Shown: positions 5,257 through 7,391 of the stretch, one piece after another
Numbering within the stretch: position 1 is the stretch's first letter
How the letters are laid out: every line of letters starts with the position of its first letter
Source of the DNA: JAHQVI01 sp964407075
Lineage (GTDB): Bacteria > Pseudomonadota > Alphaproteobacteria > Rhizobiales > Rhodomicrobiaceae
Length of the DNA stretch: 7,391 nt
NCBI GenBank assembly: GCA_964407075.1
Contig: CAYOUE010000162.1
Location: 1-7,391, forward strand
Direction: 5' to 3'
Notes under the pieces: generated by a model
Seen by the model: the letters and a program-made list of their open reading frames with translations, nothing else
What the model was told of the DNA's origin: nothing
Databases searched by the model: none
Program-made: the position numbers and the translations under genes

Positions 5257-5991
5257 ATGGACTTTGCCGATTTCGCACTGGCCGGACTCGGATTGTTTCT
5301 TGCCGGAATCGTCAAAGGATCGACCGGGCTGGGCTATTCCTCCTGCGCGCTGCCGTTTCTGGCGGCGGCTTTCGGCTTGAAAACGGCCATCGTCCTCATC
5401 GTGCTCCCGGCGATGGCGTCCAACCTCGCGGTGATGTGGTCGGCGGGGCATTTCCGCGAAACCCTCTCGCGCTTCAGCATTTTCTACCTCTGCACCGTCC
5501 CCGGCGTCGGCCTCGGCATCTTCACGCTGACCTGGGTCGAGCAGCGTTACGCCGAAATCCTGCTTGGCGCGCTTATCGTAAGCTATTCGTTCTACTCCGC
5601 GTTCCGTCCCCCGCTCTTTCTTGCCGAGCGCCTTCAGCGCCCGCTTCAAATTCCGGCAGGCTTCCTGAACGGCTTCTTCACGGGTCTGACCGGCTCCCAG
5701 GTTCTTCCCCTGCTGCCTTACATGCTTTCGCTCAGGCTCGATCCCGACCGGTTCGTTCAGGCCGTGAACCTGTCCGTCACGCTGTCTGCGGGGGTCATGG
5801 TCGTCGCGCTGTTCATCGCGGGCCTGATGACATGGCCCGGATTGCTGACTTCGCTGCTATGCATCGCCCCGGCCATGCTCGGGATCGGCGTGGGGACCCG
5901 CGTGAGGCGGATCATCCCCTCGGCGCATTTCCGTACCGTGGTTCTCATCGTCCTCGGGGTGATCGGCGCGGCGCTGATCGTCGGGCGCTAA
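5257..5991 (+). CDS. TSUP (TauE/SafE family) membrane permease
   Basis: This is a 244-residue polytopic inner-membrane protein of the TSUP family, whose members move sulfite, sulfonates, sulfoacetate or other organic anions. It shows the usual two pseudo-repeats: KGSTGLG at 20-26 in the first half and GFLNGFFTGLTG at 135-146 in the second, each at the start of a run of hydrophobic helices (about seven to eight in all), with a basic loop near 117-130. Length is normal for the family. The start ATG has only a modest AGG six nt upstream. The gene ends by overlapping the xdhC stop in convergent orientation. TSUP genes are often found next to xdhC in rhizobial-type genomes, so a role in moving a purine-pathway anion is a reasonable inference. 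The substrate cannot be assigned, and 'sulfite exporter' is only a family label. Confidence 0.88.
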   Translation: MDFADFALAGLGLFLAGIVKGSTGLGYSSCALPFLAAAFGLKTAIVLIVLPAMASNLAVMWSAGHFRETLSRFSIFYLCTVPGVGLGIFTLTWVEQRYAEILLGALIVSYSFYSAFRPPLFLAERLQRPLQIPAGFLNGFFTGLTGSQVLPLLPYMLSLRLDPDRFVQAVNLSVTLSAGVMVVALFIAGLMTWPGLLTSLLCIAPAMLGIGVGTRVRRIIPSAHFRTVVLIVLGVIGAALIVGR

Positions 5992-7127
5992 GCCGGCCGC
6001 CGTAATGCGCCGGCTTCATGCCGCGCCGTCCCGTGTTGGGCTTCGCGACGCTCCGCCTCCAACCTTTCGACAAGCTGCGCCGCCGCAGCTATCGCGATCA
6101 CGGCAGGCGCCTTGCCGCGGATCGCGCCAAGCCCGATCGGACAGGTCAGACGGGCGAGCGCCGCCTCGCTCACGCCGGTTTCGCGTAGACGTTTGAGAAA
6201 GCGCGCGCGCTTCGATTGCGAGCCGATCAGCCCCAGAAAGCCGAACAGGGGACGCGAGAGCAGCGCATGGCAGATCGCCAGATCGAGCGGATGGGAATAG
6301 GTGAGCACCAGATGATACGCCCCTTCCGGCGCAGCCTGCGCCACCGCGGCCAGGTTCGGAGCGGCGATCGGCGTCACGCCGGCGGGAAGCGGATCGGGAA
6401 AACGCTTCACATGCGTATCGGCCCAGCGGACCGCGAAATCCAGTCCCTCGACCGCCCGCACGATCGCGCGCCCGACATGGCCTGCGCCATAAATATAGAG
6501 CGGCTTCGGATCGCGCCCGGCGGGTTCGATGAAATATGCAGGCTCTCCCTTGCGGGCACGGATCAGAACGGCGCGTCTCGGGCGCGCGCCGCTGAGCATG
6601 TCGGAGACCATCCCCGCGACATGGAGCGGCAGCGCGTAGGCGGTCTGCCGTTCGTCAAAATGGCGCAGCGGCTCCCCCGAGGCGCAAGGGCGGGCCACAA
6701 CGCCCGGCTCGCCGGGCATCCCGCGAAGGGCCGCGAGCGCATCCATTTCCGCCGGACCGAAATGTTCGAAAAGCAGCCGGACCATGCCGCCGCAGCTCAA
6801 GGAGCACGGCGCGGGAGGCCGCCAGCNNNNNNNNNNGCCGCCGCAGCACTGCCCGAGCGCCGGACCGAGCGGCCAGCTTTTCAACTCGCGCAGCCAGGGC
6901 TGGCCGTTTTGCCGCCCTTCCGCGAGCAGCGCGCGCGCATGGGCGAGCGCCTCGAATTCGAGCTGTCCGCCGCCGATCGTGCCCTCGAAGGTGCGGCCGC
7001 CGACGAGCATCGACGCGCCCGCCTCGCGCGGGGCGGACCCTTCGGTCCCGGCCACCGTCACGCGCGCGAAAGGCCCGTGCGCCGCGGAAAAGCCGGACAA
7101 TTTCCCGATAAGATCATGGCCCATCAT
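5988..7127 (-). CDS. xdhC: Xanthine dehydrogenase accessory protein XdhC (interrupted by assembly gap)
   Basis: XdhC binds molybdenum cofactor, protects it and helps its sulfuration and insertion into XdhB; it is not part of the mature enzyme. The N-terminal XdhC/CoxI domain shows TEGSAPREAGASM (28-40), TIGGGQLEFEA (50-60) and GPALGQCCGG (88-97) with the cysteine pair. The C-terminal Rossmann-like domain shows YIYGAGHVG (211-219), then LTYSHPLD, FLGLIGS and CPIGL..I.GK. Numbering counts the N-run as four unknown residues. The start overlaps the xdhB stop as ATGA, implying translational coupling. A 10-N gap follows QCCGG, and CGG is then seen again as CGGMVRLLFE, so about 17 codons here, including the Ns, are probably a joining artefact. 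Without them the family sequence GQCCGGMVRLLFE is restored, giving about 362 residues. The stop overlaps the convergent TSUP gene by 4 bp. Confidence 0.9.
   Translation of the reverse strand: MMGHDLIGKLSGFSAAHGPFARVTVAGTEGSAPREAGASMLVGGRTFEGTIGGGQLEFEALAHARALLAEGRQNGQPWLRELKSWPLGPALGQCCGGXXXXWRPPAPCSLSCGGMVRLLFEHFGPAEMDALAALRGMPGEPGVVARPCASGEPLRHFDERQTAYALPLHVAGMVSDMLSGARPRRAVLIRARKGEPAYFIEPAGRDPKPLYIYGAGHVGRAIVRAVEGLDFAVRWADTHVKRFPDPLPAGVTPIAAPNLAAVAQAAPEGAYHLVLTYSHPLDLAICHALLSRPLFGFLGLIGSQSKRARFLKRLRETGVSEAALARLTCPIGLGAIRGKAPAVIAIAAAAQLVERLEAERREAQHGTARHEAGALRRPA
6827..6836. other. Assembly gap (10 N) inside xdhC
   Basis: Ten undetermined bases mark a scaffold join. An 11-bp sequence GCCGCCGCAGC occurs on the right edge (6837-6847) and again at 6786-6796, exactly 51 bp away. 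The 30 bases between the left copy and the gap (6797-6826) do not fit the XdhC family, so the left contig end is probably chimeric or poorly trimmed. The frame surviving across ten Ns is a coincidence of the placeholder length. Confidence 0.95.
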
Positions 7128-7391
7128 GGCTCGCTTCCGCTCCCTCGCACACGCTCCACGGCGAACAGCACGCGCTCGGGCGTGGCGGGAGCGTCGAGCG
7201 CCGGATAGATGGCGCCTTCACCCGCGCAGGCCACCGCATCAGACAGCGCCATCAGCGCGGAGATGCCGAGCATGAGCGGCGGTTCGCCCACCGCCTTTGA
7301 GCGGTAGATCGTCTCTTCCGCATTCTCGCCGCGGGCGAAGAGCCCGATCCGCATATCGGGCGCGCGGTCCGAACAGGCGGGGATCTTGTAG
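7124..7391 (-). CDS. xdhB: Xanthine dehydrogenase molybdopterin-binding subunit XdhB, C-terminal end
   Basis: This is the last 88 residues of the large, molybdenum-cofactor subunit of xanthine dehydrogenase, which oxidises hypoxanthine and xanthine to urate. The segment starts at the conserved YKIP, followed by a short variable stretch and then SKAVGEPPLMLG, the glutamate-containing motif (KavGEpP) with the active-site glutamate of the xanthine oxidase family. It ends with LDAPATPERVLFAVERV, typical of the XdhB C-terminus. The upstream part is outside the window. The TGA stop overlaps the xdhC ATG (ATGA), so xdhB-xdhC form an operon; xdhA would be expected further upstream beyond 7391. Confidence 0.93.
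   Translation of the reverse strand, partial: YKIPACSDRAPDMRIGLFARGENAEETIYRSKAVGEPPLMLGISALMALSDAVACAGEGAIYPALDAPATPERVLFAVERVRGSGSEP

Overview
This looks like a chromosomal or megaplasmid segment of a GC-rich alphaproteobacterium, most likely Hyphomicrobiales (Rhizobiales)-like. The inference rests on family content: hydroxyectoine/ectoine catabolism genes, an xdhB-xdhC xanthine dehydrogenase pair beside a TSUP permease, and a Cache-GGDEF-EAL protein. A 10-base run of N inside xdhC shows that the sequence is a draft scaffold. No RNA genes, CRISPR arrays, insertion sequences or phage genes are visible.

Left block (1-2410): compatible-solute catabolism. On the minus strand, eutB (PLP-dependent, threonine-dehydratase-like) is followed 10 nt later by eutC (ornithine-cyclodeaminase-like, cut by the window edge). 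Divergent from them on the plus strand is doeB (eutE), the zinc deacetylase that removes acetate from N-alpha-acetyl-L-2,4-diaminobutyrate. EutB and EutC are thought to help convert hydroxyectoine to ectoine, and DoeB acts after the ectoine ring is opened. The 128-bp region between them carries two near-identical motifs with TTGTGTACAA / ATGTGTACAT cores. They lie 21 and 22 nt upstream of the two start codons, which suggests one regulator controls both directions.

Middle block (2439-4694, minus): a 751-residue membrane c-di-GMP enzyme, with a periplasmic Cache-like sensor between two transmembrane helices, then GGDEF (with I-site) and EAL domains, both with intact signature residues. It converges on doeB with only 28 bp between the stop codons.

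An intergenic block (4695-5256) follows. Its left part is strikingly AT-rich and full of short repeats: an imperfect 26/28-bp duplication, a 12-bp motif present in front of both divergent genes, and a 14-bp perfect palindrome. It then holds a short unrecognised reading frame for a possible 51-residue single-pass membrane protein, and a TGCATA/TATGCA operator-like cluster with a 13-bp stem just upstream of the permease gene.

Right block (5257-7391): a TSUP (TauE/SafE-type) permease on the plus strand, converging on and overlapping by 4 bp the end of xdhC. xdhC in turn overlaps the end of xdhB by 4 bp (ATGA). XdhB is the molybdenum-cofactor subunit of xanthine dehydrogenase and XdhC its cofactor-insertion chaperone. 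xdhC is interrupted by the assembly gap, and the sequence beside the gap looks like a faulty contig join. I see no convincing wholly new system. The most unusual material is the intergenic repeats, the small membrane ORF and the shared divergent operators.
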